64,000 nucleotides of DNA from Pseudomonas saudiphocaensis. Its GTDB lineage: Bacteria > Pseudomonadota > Gammaproteobacteria > Pseudomonadales > Pseudomonadaceae. Below the pieces are notes generated by a model. The model saw nothing but the letters and a program-made list of their open reading frames with translations, had not been told where the DNA came from and did no database searches. The translations under genes were made by a program, and so were the position numbers. The DNA lies in assembly GCF_000756775.1 (NCBI RefSeq), contig NZ_CCSF01000001.1, forward strand, positions 992,001-1,056,000, read 5' to 3'. This document shows, in pieces, positions 50,661 through 59,914 of the stretch. Positions within the stretch are counted from its first letter, which is position 1, and each line of letters opens with the position of its first letter.

Positions 50661-52112
50661 TCAGCGCGGGAAAGCGGGCGGGTTGACCCCAGCCATGTCT
50701 TCCATCACGCGTACGACCTGGCAGCTGTAGCCGAACTCGTTGTCGTACCAGACGTAGAGCACGACGCGGTTGTCGCTGCAGATGGTCGCCTCGGCATCGA
50801 CAACACCGGCATGGCGCGAGCCGACGAAGTCGGTGGAAACCACTTCCTGCGAGTTGACGAAGTCGATCTGCTTTTGCAGGTCCGAGTGCATGGCCATCTG
50901 GCGCAGGTACTCGTTGATCTCGTCGCGGGTGGTGGCCTTCTCCAGGTTCAGGTTGAGGATGGCCATGGAGACGTTGGGCGTCGGTACGCGAATGGCGTTG
51001 CCGGTCAGCTTGCCTTTCAGTACCGGAAGCGCCTTGGCGGCGGCGGTGGCAGCGCCAGTTTCGGTGATGACCATGTTCAGCGCCGCACTGCGGCCACGAC
51101 GGCTGCCCTTGTGGAAGTTGTCGATCAGGTTCTGGTCGTTGGTGTACGAGTGAACGGTCTCGACGTGTCCGTTGACGATGCCGTACTCATCATTCACTGC
51201 CTTGAGCACCGGCACGATGGCGTTGGTGGTGCAGGAAGCGGCGGAGATGATCTTGTCGTCAGCGGTGATCTCGCCATGGTTGATGCCGTGCACGATGTTC
51301 TTCAGCTCGCCCTTGCCAGGTGCGGTAAGGACGACGCGGGCAACACCCGGGCACTTGAGGTGCTGGCCGAGACCTTCAGCATCACGCCACTTGCCGGTGT
51401 TATCCACCAGCAGCGCGTTCTCGATGCCGTACTGGGTGTAGTCCACGGAGGCCGGATCGTTGGAGTAGATCACCTGAATCAGGTTGCCATTGGCGGTGAT
51501 GGTGTTGTTCTCGGCATCGATATGAATGGTGCCATCGAAAGGACCGTGTACCGAGTCGCGGCGCAGCAGGCTGGCGCGTTTCTCCAGATCGTTGTCAGCT
51601 CCCTTGCGCACAACGATGGCACGCAGGCGCAGGCCGTCGCCGCCACCGGTCTTCTCGATCAGGATGCGGGCCAGCAGGCGACCGATACGGCCAAAGCCGT
51701 AGAGCACCACGTCGGTGCCTTTGTGGCCGGAGACCGTAGTGCGCTTGCCAGCGACTTCGGCCAGCTCGTCACGGACGAACTGATCAAGCGTACGGCCATT
51801 ACCTTCAGCCTTGAACTTGCCCACGAGCTTGCCCAGGTCCACCGAAGCGGCGCCCAGGTTCATGTCGGTCATGGTGGTCAGGATCTGGTGGGTTTCATGG
51901 ACGGACAGTTCCGCCGCATCGGCCTGGCGATGGCGAGCGAAGCGGTGCGCCTTGAGAATGGCGATCGTCGAGCGGTTGATCAGGCCACGGCCATAGATGG
52001 AGGTAACCACGTTGTTGTTGCGGTACAGCTGGCCAATCAGCGGAATCATTGCTTCGGCGAGCGCTTCGCGGTCAATCCATTCACCAAGACACTGGTCGGG
52101 CTTCTGAGTCAC
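50661..52112 (-). CDS. Glyceraldehyde-3-phosphate dehydrogenase with N-terminal extension
   Basis: This 483-residue protein carries a full GAPDH: NAD-binding YGFGRIGRLL (138-147), catalytic C294 in SAASCTTNAIVP and the C-terminal WYDNEFGYSCQVV. The first roughly 130 residues are a helical extension absent from standard 330-residue GAPDHs but known in the pseudomonad gene next to mfd (PA3001 as I recall). Its role may be gluconeogenic or regulatory. It is divergent from mfd with about 156 bp between. Confidence 0.92.
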   Translation of the reverse strand: MTQKPDQCLGEWIDREALAEAMIPLIGQLYRNNNVVTSIYGRGLINRSTIAILKAHRFARHRQADAAELSVHETHQILTTMTDMNLGAASVDLGKLVGKFKAEGNGRTLDQFVRDELAEVAGKRTTVSGHKGTDVVLYGFGRIGRLLARILIEKTGGGDGLRLRAIVVRKGADNDLEKRASLLRRDSVHGPFDGTIHIDAENNTITANGNLIQVIYSNDPASVDYTQYGIENALLVDNTGKWRDAEGLGQHLKCPGVARVVLTAPGKGELKNIVHGINHGEITADDKIISAASCTTNAIVPVLKAVNDEYGIVNGHVETVHSYTNDQNLIDNFHKGSRRGRSAALNMVITETGAATAAAKALPVLKGKLTGNAIRVPTPNVSMAILNLNLEKATTRDEINEYLRQMAMHSDLQKQIDFVNSQEVVSTDFVGSRHAGVVDAEATICSDNRVVLYVWYDNEFGYSCQVVRVMEDMAGVNPPAFPR

Positions 52113-52268
52113 GGGCAGTTCCTTCCAACATGTAGGGGCTGAGAAAAAGGGCTACATTATGCCGTTCTGCCCCAACTCGGGCAATTGCAACGGACGAAAC
52201 ACTGACACTCGCGCTTCGCGATAGTTACAATCCTGCGATTCATTTTCCGTCCGGAGTCACGTCCACTC

Positions 52269-55200
52269 GTGTCCGTATTGCGCCTTCCGCCCATGCCCGC
52301 CGCCAGCGGCAAGCAAACCTGGGGCAACCTTCCCGGAGCCGCGCTGAGCCTGGCCATCGCCGAGTCCGCCAGCAGCGCCAAGCGCTTCACCCTTCTTCTT
52401 ACCGCCGACAGCCAGAGCGCCGAGCGCTTCAAGGAAGAACTCGCCTTCTTCGCCCCGGAGCTGCCGGTGCTGCATTTCCCCGACTGGGAAACGCTGCCCT
52501 ACGATGTGTTCTCGCCGCACCAGGACATCATTTCCCAGCGTATCGCCACCCTCTACCAGCTGCCCGAGCTGACCCACGGCGTACTGGTAGTTCCGATCAC
52601 CACGGCGCTACACCGCCTGGCCCCCAAGCGCTTCCTGCTGGGCAGCAGCCTGGTGCTGGATATCGGGCAGAAGCTCGATGTCGAGCAGATGCGCTCGCGT
52701 CTGGAGGCTGCGGGCTACCGCTGCGTGGACACCGTCTACGAGCACGGCGAATTTGCCGTACGCGGCGCGCTGATCGACCTCTATCCGATGGGCAGCGCCC
52801 TGCCTTACCGCATCGATCTGTTCGACGACGAGATCGAGACGTTGCGCACCTTCGACCCGGAGAATCAGCGCTCCATCGACAAGGTGGACTCGGTACGTCT
52901 GCTGCCAGCCCGCGAGTTTCCGCTAAAGAAGGAATCGGTCACCGGCTTTCGCGCGCGCTTCCGTGAGCGCTTCGACGTGGACTTCCGCCGTTGCCCGGTC
53001 TATCAGGATCTCTCCACCGGCATCACCCCGGCGGGCATCGAGTACTACCTGCCGCTGTTCTTCGACGAAACCTCGACGCTGTTCGACTACCTGCCCGACG
53101 ACACCCAGGTATTTTCCCTGCCCGGCATCGAGCAGGCCGCCGAGAATTTCTGGAAGGATGTGCGCAACCGTTACGAGGAACGCCGCGTCGACCCCGAGCG
53201 GCCGCTGCTGCCGCCGGCTGAGTTATTCGTGCCGGTGGAGGACTGCTTCGCCCGTCTGAAGCTCTGGCCGCGCGTGGTCGCCAGCCAGGAAGATCTAGAA
53301 TCCGGCATTGGCCGCGAACGCTTTCCCGCCAGCGCGCTACCGGAGCTGGCCATCGAAGCCCGCGCCAGCGAGCCCCTGGGTGCACTACGGCGCTTTCTCG
53401 ACGAGTTCCCCGGCCGTGTTCTGTTTACCGCGGAAACCGCCGGCCGTCGTGAAGTGCTGCTGGAGTTGCTCGCGCGCCTGAAACTGCGGCCTCAGGAAGT
53501 CGAAGGCTGGCCAGGTTTCCTCGCCAGCGATGAGCGTCTGGCCATCACTATCGCCCCGCTGGATGACGGCCTGCTGCTGCAGCAACCGGAACTGGCGCTG
53601 ATCGCCGAGAGCCCCCTGTTCGGTCAGCGCGTCATGCAGCGCCGCCGCCGCGAGAAGATCCGCGATGCCGGCGAGAACGTCATCAAGAACCTCACCGAGC
53701 TGCGCGAAGGTGCGCCGGTGGTGCATATCGACCACGGTGTCGGCCGCTATCAGGGCCTGGTCACCATGGAATTCGACGGCCAGGCTGCCGAATTCCTCCA
53801 GTTGCAGTACGCCGAGGACGCCAAGCTTTACGTGCCGGTGGCCAGCCTGCACCTGATCGCCCGCTACACCGGCAGCGATGATGCCCTGGCGCCGCTGCAT
53901 CGACTCGGCTCCGAGCAATGGCAGAAAGCCAAGCGCAAGGCCGCCGAACAGGTACGCGACGTCGCCGCCGAACTGCTGGACATCTATGCCCGCCGCGCCG
54001 CCCGGCAAGGCTATGCCTTCCAGGACCCGCAGCTGGACTACGACACCTTCAGCGCCGGCTTCCCTTTCGAGGAGACACCGGACCAGCAGGCGGCCATCGA
54101 CGCGGTGCGCGCCGACCTGCTCGCGCCGAAACCCATGGATCGCCTGGTCTGTGGCGATGTCGGCTTCGGTAAGACCGAAGTGGCCATGCGCGCGGCCTTT
54201 ATCGCCGTTCACAGCGGCAAGCAGGTCGCCGTACTGGTGCCCACCACCCTGCTCGCCCAGCAGCACTACAACAGCTTCCGCGACCGCTTCGCCGACTGGC
54301 CGGTAAAGGTCGAGGTGATGAGCCGCTTCAAGTCGGCGAAGGAAATCCAAGCGGCGGTAAACGAACTCGCCGAAGGCAAGGTGGACATCCTCATCGGCAC
54401 CCACAAGCTGCTGCAGGACGATGTGAAGTTCACCAACCTGGGGCTGGTGATCATCGACGAGGAACACCGTTTCGGCGTGCGCCAGAAAGAGCAGCTCAAG
54501 GCGCTGCGCAGCGAGGTGGACATCCTCACCCTCACCGCCACGCCGATTCCGCGCACCCTGAACATGGCCGTGGCCGGCATGCGCGACCTGTCGATCATTG
54601 CCACACCGCCGGCACGCCGCCTCTCGGTGCGCACCTTCGTCATGGAGGCCAACAAGCCGACCATCAAGGAAGCGCTGCTGCGCGAGCTGCTGCGCGGCGG
54701 CCAGGTCTATTACCTGCACAACGATGTGAAGACCATCGAGAAGTGCGCCGCAGACCTCGCCGAACTGGTGCCCGAGGCGCGTATCGGCATTGGCCACGGG
54801 CAGATGCGCGAGCGCGAGCTGGAACAGGTGATGGGCGACTTCTACCACAAGCGCTTCAACGTGCTGGTGGCCTCGACCATCATCGAGACCGGTATCGACG
54901 TGCCCAGCGCCAACACCATCATCATCGAGCGCGCCGACAAGTTCGGTCTGGCTCAGCTGCACCAGCTACGGGGTCGCGTCGGCCGTAGCCACCACCAGGC
55001 CTATGCCTACCTGCTGACGCCGCCGCGCAAGCAGATGACGCCAGATGCGGAAAAACGTCTGGAAGCCATCGCTAACGCGCAGGACTTGGGGGCCGGCTTT
55101 GTCCTGGCCACCCACGACCTGGAAATCCGCGGCGCTGGCGAACTGCTCGGCGAAGGCCAGAGCGGGCAGATCCAGGCGGTCGGCTTCACCCTCTACATGG

Positions 55201-55718
55201 AAATGCTCGAACGTGCGGTCAAGGCCATCCAGAAAGGCGAACAGCCGAACCTGGACCAGCCGCTGGGCGGTGGCCCGGAGATCAACCTGCGCATCCCGGC
55301 GCTGATCCCCGAAGACTATCTGCCGGACGTGCACGCGCGACTGATCCTCTACAAGCGCATCGCCAACGCCACCGACCAGGACGGCCTGAACGAATTGCAG
55401 GTGGAGATGATCGACCGCTTTGGTCTGCTGCCTGACCCGGCCAAGAGCCTGATCCGCCTGACGCTACTCAAGCTGCAGGCGGAGAAGCTCGGCATCACCA
55501 AGATCGATGCCGGCCCGCAAGGCGGCCGTATCGAGTTCTCGGCCGACACCAGTGTCGACCCGATGGTGCTGATCAAGCTGATCCAGAGCCAGCCCAAGCG
55601 CTACAAGTTCGAGGGCGCGACGGTGTTCAAATTCCAGGTTCCCATGGAACGGCCGGAAGAGCGTTTCAACACGCTTGAAGCACTGCTTGAGCGGCTGGCA
55701 CCGGCAGCCGAATCGTGA
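52269..55718 (+). CDS. mfd: Mfd, transcription-repair coupling factor
   Basis: This 1149-residue translocase removes stalled RNA polymerase from damaged DNA and recruits UvrA. It has UvrB-homology domains (about 1-350), the RNA-polymerase-interaction region (VHIDHGVGRYQGL, near 485), Walker A GDVGFGKT (629-636), Walker B DEEH (730-733) and a C-terminal TRCF domain. It starts with GTG 52269 (MSVLRLPPMPAASGKQ). The last 4 bp overlap the start of the SNF2 gene (GTGA). Confidence 0.98.
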   Translation: MSVLRLPPMPAASGKQTWGNLPGAALSLAIAESASSAKRFTLLLTADSQSAERFKEELAFFAPELPVLHFPDWETLPYDVFSPHQDIISQRIATLYQLPELTHGVLVVPITTALHRLAPKRFLLGSSLVLDIGQKLDVEQMRSRLEAAGYRCVDTVYEHGEFAVRGALIDLYPMGSALPYRIDLFDDEIETLRTFDPENQRSIDKVDSVRLLPAREFPLKKESVTGFRARFRERFDVDFRRCPVYQDLSTGITPAGIEYYLPLFFDETSTLFDYLPDDTQVFSLPGIEQAAENFWKDVRNRYEERRVDPERPLLPPAELFVPVEDCFARLKLWPRVVASQEDLESGIGRERFPASALPELAIEARASEPLGALRRFLDEFPGRVLFTAETAGRREVLLELLARLKLRPQEVEGWPGFLASDERLAITIAPLDDGLLLQQPELALIAESPLFGQRVMQRRRREKIRDAGENVIKNLTELREGAPVVHIDHGVGRYQGLVTMEFDGQAAEFLQLQYAEDAKLYVPVASLHLIARYTGSDDALAPLHRLGSEQWQKAKRKAAEQVRDVAAELLDIYARRAARQGYAFQDPQLDYDTFSAGFPFEETPDQQAAIDAVRADLLAPKPMDRLVCGDVGFGKTEVAMRAAFIAVHSGKQVAVLVPTTLLAQQHYNSFRDRFADWPVKVEVMSRFKSAKEIQAAVNELAEGKVDILIGTHKLLQDDVKFTNLGLVIIDEEHRFGVRQKEQLKALRSEVDILTLTATPIPRTLNMAVAGMRDLSIIATPPARRLSVRTFVMEANKPTIKEALLRELLRGGQVYYLHNDVKTIEKCAADLAELVPEARIGIGHGQMRERELEQVMGDFYHKRFNVLVASTIIETGIDVPSANTIIIERADKFGLAQLHQLRGRVGRSHHQAYAYLLTPPRKQMTPDAEKRLEAIANAQDLGAGFVLATHDLEIRGAGELLGEGQSGQIQAVGFTLYMEMLERAVKAIQKGEQPNLDQPLGGGPEINLRIPALIPEDYLPDVHARLILYKRIANATDQDGLNELQVEMIDRFGLLPDPAKSLIRLTLLKLQAEKLGITKIDAGPQGGRIEFSADTSVDPMVLIKLIQSQPKRYKFEGATVFKFQVPMERPEERFNTLEALLERLAPAAES

Positions 55719-58072
55719 AGAAGGCCGCAGCCGGTGATGCCGCGGCGCAGCCCGGCACACCGGGCGGCTCGCGGACAAGGCGTATCGATGATCTGGCACC
55801 GCGCCCGCGCCTGAGGCTCGGCAGCCATCAGTCGATGAACTACCACCTCGGCAGCGGCCGGATGGTCAACGAGCAGCAGCACCGCGCCGGTCTCTGCTTC
55901 GTCTACGATCGGACCGAGGTGCACGGCAAGAACCGGACCGATGAGCGCCTGCGTCAGCTCGACGGGCCGGAGGTTCTCAGCATCGCCCGCCAGCCGGCAG
56001 CCGAGCAGGCCCTGCGCCGGCGTCTGCAGCAACTGGGCCTGCGGCCTGCCCTGCGTCAGAGCCTGGCGCTGCCGAATGACTCGGGCGAGATGTACGAGCT
56101 GCCCAACGAGAGCGCCTGGCTGCAATTCGTGCAGATACACCTGCCGGAACTGCGTGATGAAGGCTGGGAAATCCTGATCCAGCCCGGCTTCGCCTACGAC
56201 CTGCGCGAGGTCGAGCAGTGGTATGCCGAAATCGAGGAATCACCGGAACACACCTGGTTTGAGCTGGAACTTGGCATCGTTGTCGAGAATGAGCGCATCA
56301 GCCTGTTGCCGGTACTGTTGGATGTGATCCGCAGGACTCCGCTACTGCTCGCTCCGGAACAACTGGCCCAGCGGGGTGACGAGGAAGTGCTGCGGGTCAG
56401 CCTCAAGCGCCGTAACAAGGAATACCCGCTGCAAGTGCTGCTGCCCTTCGGCCGGCTCAAGCCGATCCTCGCGACCCTCGGCGATCTCTATCTGCAACCA
56501 CCCTCGGGCGACAGCCTGCGTCTGGACCATGCTGATGCCGCACGCCTGGCTTTGCTCGATCGACTTCCGTTCAAATGGCACGGCGGCGACAACCTGCGCG
56601 ACTTCGCCCAGCGCCTGCATGACTATCAACAGTTTCCCTGTCAGCCGCCTGCCGGCCTGCAGGCCACACTGCGGCCGTATCAGCTGCAGGGCCTGTGCTG
56701 GATGCAGACCCTGCGCGAGCTGGAAATGGGCGGTATTCTTGGCGACGACATGGGACTGGGGAAAACCCTGCAGACCCTGGCCCACCTGCTGGTCGAGAAA
56801 ACGGCCGGTCGTCTCGATCATCCAGCGCTGGTGGTATTGCCCACCAGCCTGATTCCCAACTGGCAGGACGAAGCCGCGCGTTTCACTCCTGATCTTCGCG
56901 TGCTTACCCTGCACGGCCCTAACCGGCAGAAACACTTCGCCGAACTGGCCGACTACGATCTGCTGCTGACCACCTATGCCCTGCTGCCCAGAGATATCGA
57001 TCACCTGGCCAAACAGCAATGGCACGTGCTGGTTCTCGATGAAGCGCAGAACATCAAGAACGCCGCCGGCAAGGCCGCCCAGGCGGCAGGCCAGCTTCAA
57101 GCACGCCAACGCCTGTGCCTGACCGGTACGCCGATGGAAAACCACCTGGGTGAGCTCTGGTCGCTGTTCAACTTCCTGATGCCCGGCTGGCTGGGTAGTG
57201 CCAGAGACTTCACCCGCAGCTACCGCACGCCTATCGAAAAGCACGGCGACCCGTTGCGACTGCAGCATCTGAACGAGCGCATTCGCCCCTTCCTGCTGCG
57301 CCGCCACAAGGAAGAAGTGGCGCACGAGCTGCCGCCGAAGAACGAAATCATCCATTGGGTGGAGCTGAGCCCGGCGCAGCGCGACCTCTACGAGACGGTA
57401 CGCCTGGCCATGGACCGCAAGGTGCGCGAGGAAATCGATCGCCGAGGCCTGGCACGCAGCAAGATCATCGTCCTCGAAGCGCTGCTCAAACTGCGCCAGG
57501 TCTGCTGCGATCTGCGCCTGATCAAGGGAGAAGGCACCCGCACGGTTCGTGGCGGCAACTCCGGCAAGCTTGAGAGCCTGTTGGAAATGCTGCAGGAACT
57601 ACTGGCAGAAGGTCGCCGGGTGCTGATCTTCTCCCAGTTCACTTCGATGCTGGCGCTGATCGAGGACAGCCTGCAGCAGCGCAGCATCGACTACGTGACA
57701 CTAACCGGCGACACCCGCGACCGCCGCACTCCGGTCCAGCGCTTCCAGAACGGCGAAGTACCGGTGTTCCTGATCAGCCTCAAGGCGGGTGGAACCGGGC
57801 TCAACCTCACAGCCGCCGACACCGTGATCCATTACGATCCCTGGTGGAACCCGGCAGTGGAAAATCAGGCCACCGACCGTGCTTACCGCATCGGTCAGGA
57901 CAAGCCTGTATTCGTCTACAAGCTGATCGCCCGAGGCACCGTGGAAGAGAAGATCCGCCAACTGCAGGCGCGCAAGGCCGAGCTGGCCGCCAGCGTGCTA
58001 CAAGGCATCGGCGAAACCGACTGGACTCTGGAAGAAAGTGATATCGACGCACTGCTGGGACCGCTTGGCTAG
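55715..58072 (+). CDS. SNF2/Swi2-family DNA-dependent ATPase
   Basis: This 785-residue protein has an N-terminal region (1-300) of unknown fold and a SNF2 ATPase: Walker A DDMGLGKTLQT (K350), DEAQNIKN box, SLSKAGGTGLNLT-like SLKAGGTGLNLTAAD and the final DRAYRIGQDKPVFVYKL. These remodel or translocate on duplex DNA or displace proteins. The GTG start at 55715 overlaps the mfd stop, so translation is probably coupled. A downstream ATG would give a shorter protein; the coupled start is preferred. Confidence 0.9.
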   Translation: MKKAAAGDAAAQPGTPGGSRTRRIDDLAPRPRLRLGSHQSMNYHLGSGRMVNEQQHRAGLCFVYDRTEVHGKNRTDERLRQLDGPEVLSIARQPAAEQALRRRLQQLGLRPALRQSLALPNDSGEMYELPNESAWLQFVQIHLPELRDEGWEILIQPGFAYDLREVEQWYAEIEESPEHTWFELELGIVVENERISLLPVLLDVIRRTPLLLAPEQLAQRGDEEVLRVSLKRRNKEYPLQVLLPFGRLKPILATLGDLYLQPPSGDSLRLDHADAARLALLDRLPFKWHGGDNLRDFAQRLHDYQQFPCQPPAGLQATLRPYQLQGLCWMQTLRELEMGGILGDDMGLGKTLQTLAHLLVEKTAGRLDHPALVVLPTSLIPNWQDEAARFTPDLRVLTLHGPNRQKHFAELADYDLLLTTYALLPRDIDHLAKQQWHVLVLDEAQNIKNAAGKAAQAAGQLQARQRLCLTGTPMENHLGELWSLFNFLMPGWLGSARDFTRSYRTPIEKHGDPLRLQHLNERIRPFLLRRHKEEVAHELPPKNEIIHWVELSPAQRDLYETVRLAMDRKVREEIDRRGLARSKIIVLEALLKLRQVCCDLRLIKGEGTRTVRGGNSGKLESLLEMLQELLAEGRRVLIFSQFTSMLALIEDSLQQRSIDYVTLTGDTRDRRTPVQRFQNGEVPVFLISLKAGGTGLNLTAADTVIHYDPWWNPAVENQATDRAYRIGQDKPVFVYKLIARGTVEEKIRQLQARKAELAASVLQGIGETDWTLEESDIDALLGPLG

Positions 58073-58099
58073 ACTCTTACCCGAACAAAGGAGATATCC

Positions 58100-58651
58100 A
58101 TGAGCCGCTACGAAATCGCCTTTTCCGGGGAGCTGGCCCCCGGTGCCACGCTGGAGCAGGTCGAGGCTAATCTGGCGCGACTGTTCCAGGCGGACGCTCA
58201 ACGCATCGCACTGCTGTTTTCCGGGCGCCGCATCGTCATCAAGCAGGGGCTCGACTACGACAGCGTCGAGAAATACCGGCAGGCCATGGCGCGTGCCGGA
58301 GCGGTGGCCGAGGTTCGGCCCATGCCGGTGGAGGTCGAAGAGATCGAACTGGCGCCGCCGCCTGCCGAAGCGCCCACGTCTGCCCCAGCACGCCAGCCCG
58401 GCGCGACTCCCGCACTGCTGAATGTCACACCGCGCGACGAATATATGGCCGCCTTCGCCGATGTCGAAGCACCTGATTTCGGTCTCGCCCCAACCGGCGC
58501 GGATCTTCAGGACAGTCGCCCCGCCACCCAGGCGCCGGCGCTGGATCTGTCTCAGTTCAGCCTGGCCCCTGTCGGCAGCGATATGAGCGAACGTCGCCGT
58601 GCCAGCGATACTCCGGCGCCGGATACCTCGCACTTGAAGTTAGTGGATTGA
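58100..58651 (+). CDS. Uncharacterised protein with small N-terminal domain and disordered tail
   Basis: This 183-residue protein has a compact N-terminal domain (1-75: RYEIAFSGELAPGATLEQVE, then LFSGRRIVIKQGL). The rest is Pro/Ala-rich and probably disordered. I recall similar FSG-x-L and LFSGR domains at the N-terminus of other proteobacterial proteins but cannot name a function. A clear AAGGAGATATCC ribosome site and 27-bp gap place it with the SNF2 gene. No cysteine-rich or membrane segment is seen. Confidence 0.78.
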   Translation: MSRYEIAFSGELAPGATLEQVEANLARLFQADAQRIALLFSGRRIVIKQGLDYDSVEKYRQAMARAGAVAEVRPMPVEVEEIELAPPPAEAPTSAPARQPGATPALLNVTPRDEYMAAFADVEAPDFGLAPTGADLQDSRPATQAPALDLSQFSLAPVGSDMSERRRASDTPAPDTSHLKLVD

Positions 58652-58690
58652 CTGTAGCCACTGAGCTGTAGGGCTGTTTTCAATCCACCA

Positions 58691-58748
58691 AGCCGAAGCT
58701 CTGACAAACCTATGCAATGGCGGAATAATTTCCGCCCTGGCTTCGGCT
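58691..58748. repeat. Nested inverted repeat between unknown gene and exonuclease
   Basis: AGCCGAAGC (58691-58699) pairs perfectly with GCTTCGGCT (58740-58748), enclosing a second hairpin GGCGGAA/TTCCGCC (58719-58736). It may be a terminator-like or REP-like structure; no long U tract follows. Confidence 0.55.
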
Positions 58749-58827
58749 GCTATCGGGTAGCGGCGACAAACGAACTCCGGTAGCCCCGACAGGCTCCAAC
58801 CTGCAAGCCCTCCGAAAGCCCGCGCCC

Positions 58828-59841
58828 ATGGATCTTGTCGTTGCTCGCCCTGAAGGTCTTTATTGCCCACCCGGTGATTTCTATATCGACCCCTGGCGCC
58901 CTGTGGAGCGCGCGGTCATCACCCACGCCCATGGCGACCATGCGCGCTGGGGCATGGGCCATTACCTGGCCTCTGCCGACAGCGAAGGCATCTTGCGCTC
59001 ACGTATCTCTGCAGATATGCCGCTGCAAACGCTGGCCTATGGCGAGTCCATCGAGCATCACGGGGTACGGCTCAGCTTTCATCCCGCAGGGCACGTGCTC
59101 GGCTCGGCGCAGGTGCGTCTGGAATATCGCGGTGAGGTCTGGGTGGCTTCCGGTGACTACAAGGTCGAGCCAGACGGCACCTGCGCCCCCTTCGAGCCCG
59201 TGCGCTGCCATACCTTTATCACTGAATCCACCTTCGGCCTGCCGATCTATCGCTGGCCCGCGCAAAGCGAAGTGTTTCGCGACATCAATGACTGGTGGCG
59301 CGCCAACGCCGCTGTAGGCCGTACCAGCGTGCTGCTCTGCTACGCCTTCGGCAAGGCACAGCGGATTCTCCACGGTCTCGATGAAACTATCGGAAGCATC
59401 GTGGTGCATGGCGCGGTCGAGCCGCTGAACAGGGTCTACCGTGATGCCGGTATCTACCTGCCACCCACGCTCTATGCCGGCGACCTGAAAAAGGCGGATC
59501 CACGCCTGAAGCAGGCCATCGTCCTGGCCCCGCCTTCGGCTGGTGGCAGCACCTGGATGCGTCGTTTCGGTGACTATGCCGATGCCTTCGCCAGCGGCTG
59601 GATGATGCTGCGCGGCACTCGCCGTCGGCGCGGCGTGGATCGCGGCTTCGTGCTCTCCGATCATGCCGACTGGCCCGGACTGCTCTGGGCCATCGAACAG
59701 ACCGGCGCCGAACGGGTGATGGTGACCCACGGCTCAGTTCCGATTCTGGTGCGTTATCTGCGCGAACAAGGCCTCGATGCCCAGGCATTCGAAACCGAGT
59801 ACGGCGACGAGGATGACGCAGCCACACCGGAGGCCGGATGA
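58828..59841 (+). CDS. Ligase-associated DNA exonuclease (metallo-beta-lactamase fold)
   Basis: This 337-residue protein has the HxHxDH metal motif HAHGDH (residues 33-38), followed by GHVLGSAQ and SGDYK, and later VLSDHAD and TGA..MVTHGS motifs of the SNM1/CPSF-like nucleases. It fits the ligase-associated exonuclease family that sits beside a bacterial ATP-dependent ligase, as here. Such clusters are induced by or protect against DNA damage in some species. No strong ribosome site precedes the ATG. Confidence 0.9.
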   Translation: MDLVVARPEGLYCPPGDFYIDPWRPVERAVITHAHGDHARWGMGHYLASADSEGILRSRISADMPLQTLAYGESIEHHGVRLSFHPAGHVLGSAQVRLEYRGEVWVASGDYKVEPDGTCAPFEPVRCHTFITESTFGLPIYRWPAQSEVFRDINDWWRANAAVGRTSVLLCYAFGKAQRILHGLDETIGSIVVHGAVEPLNRVYRDAGIYLPPTLYAGDLKKADPRLKQAIVLAPPSAGGSTWMRRFGDYADAFASGWMMLRGTRRRRGVDRGFVLSDHADWPGLLWAIEQTGAERVMVTHGSVPILVRYLREQGLDAQAFETEYGDEDDAATPEAG

Positions 59842-59859
59842 TCCCCCATTCAATCTCCC

Positions 59860-59886
59860 GTAGAAGCGAGCTTGCTCGCGAACAAT
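59860..59886. repeat. REP-like palindrome
   Basis: GTAGAAGCGAGCTTGCTCGC plus GAACAA matches the well-known pseudomonad REP core (GAGCGAGCTTGCTCGCGA), with the arms GCGAGC and GCTCGC. It lies in the 73-bp gap between the exonuclease and ligase genes. Confidence 0.8.
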
Positions 59887-59914
59887 ACTCACCGGGCAAT
59901 GGGGGCTATACGAG

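Noticed and set aside
53385-54962. 525-codon frame antisense to mfd
   Set aside because: Rich in His, Gln, Val and Gly as expected for a reverse shadow; mfd is intact on the other strand.
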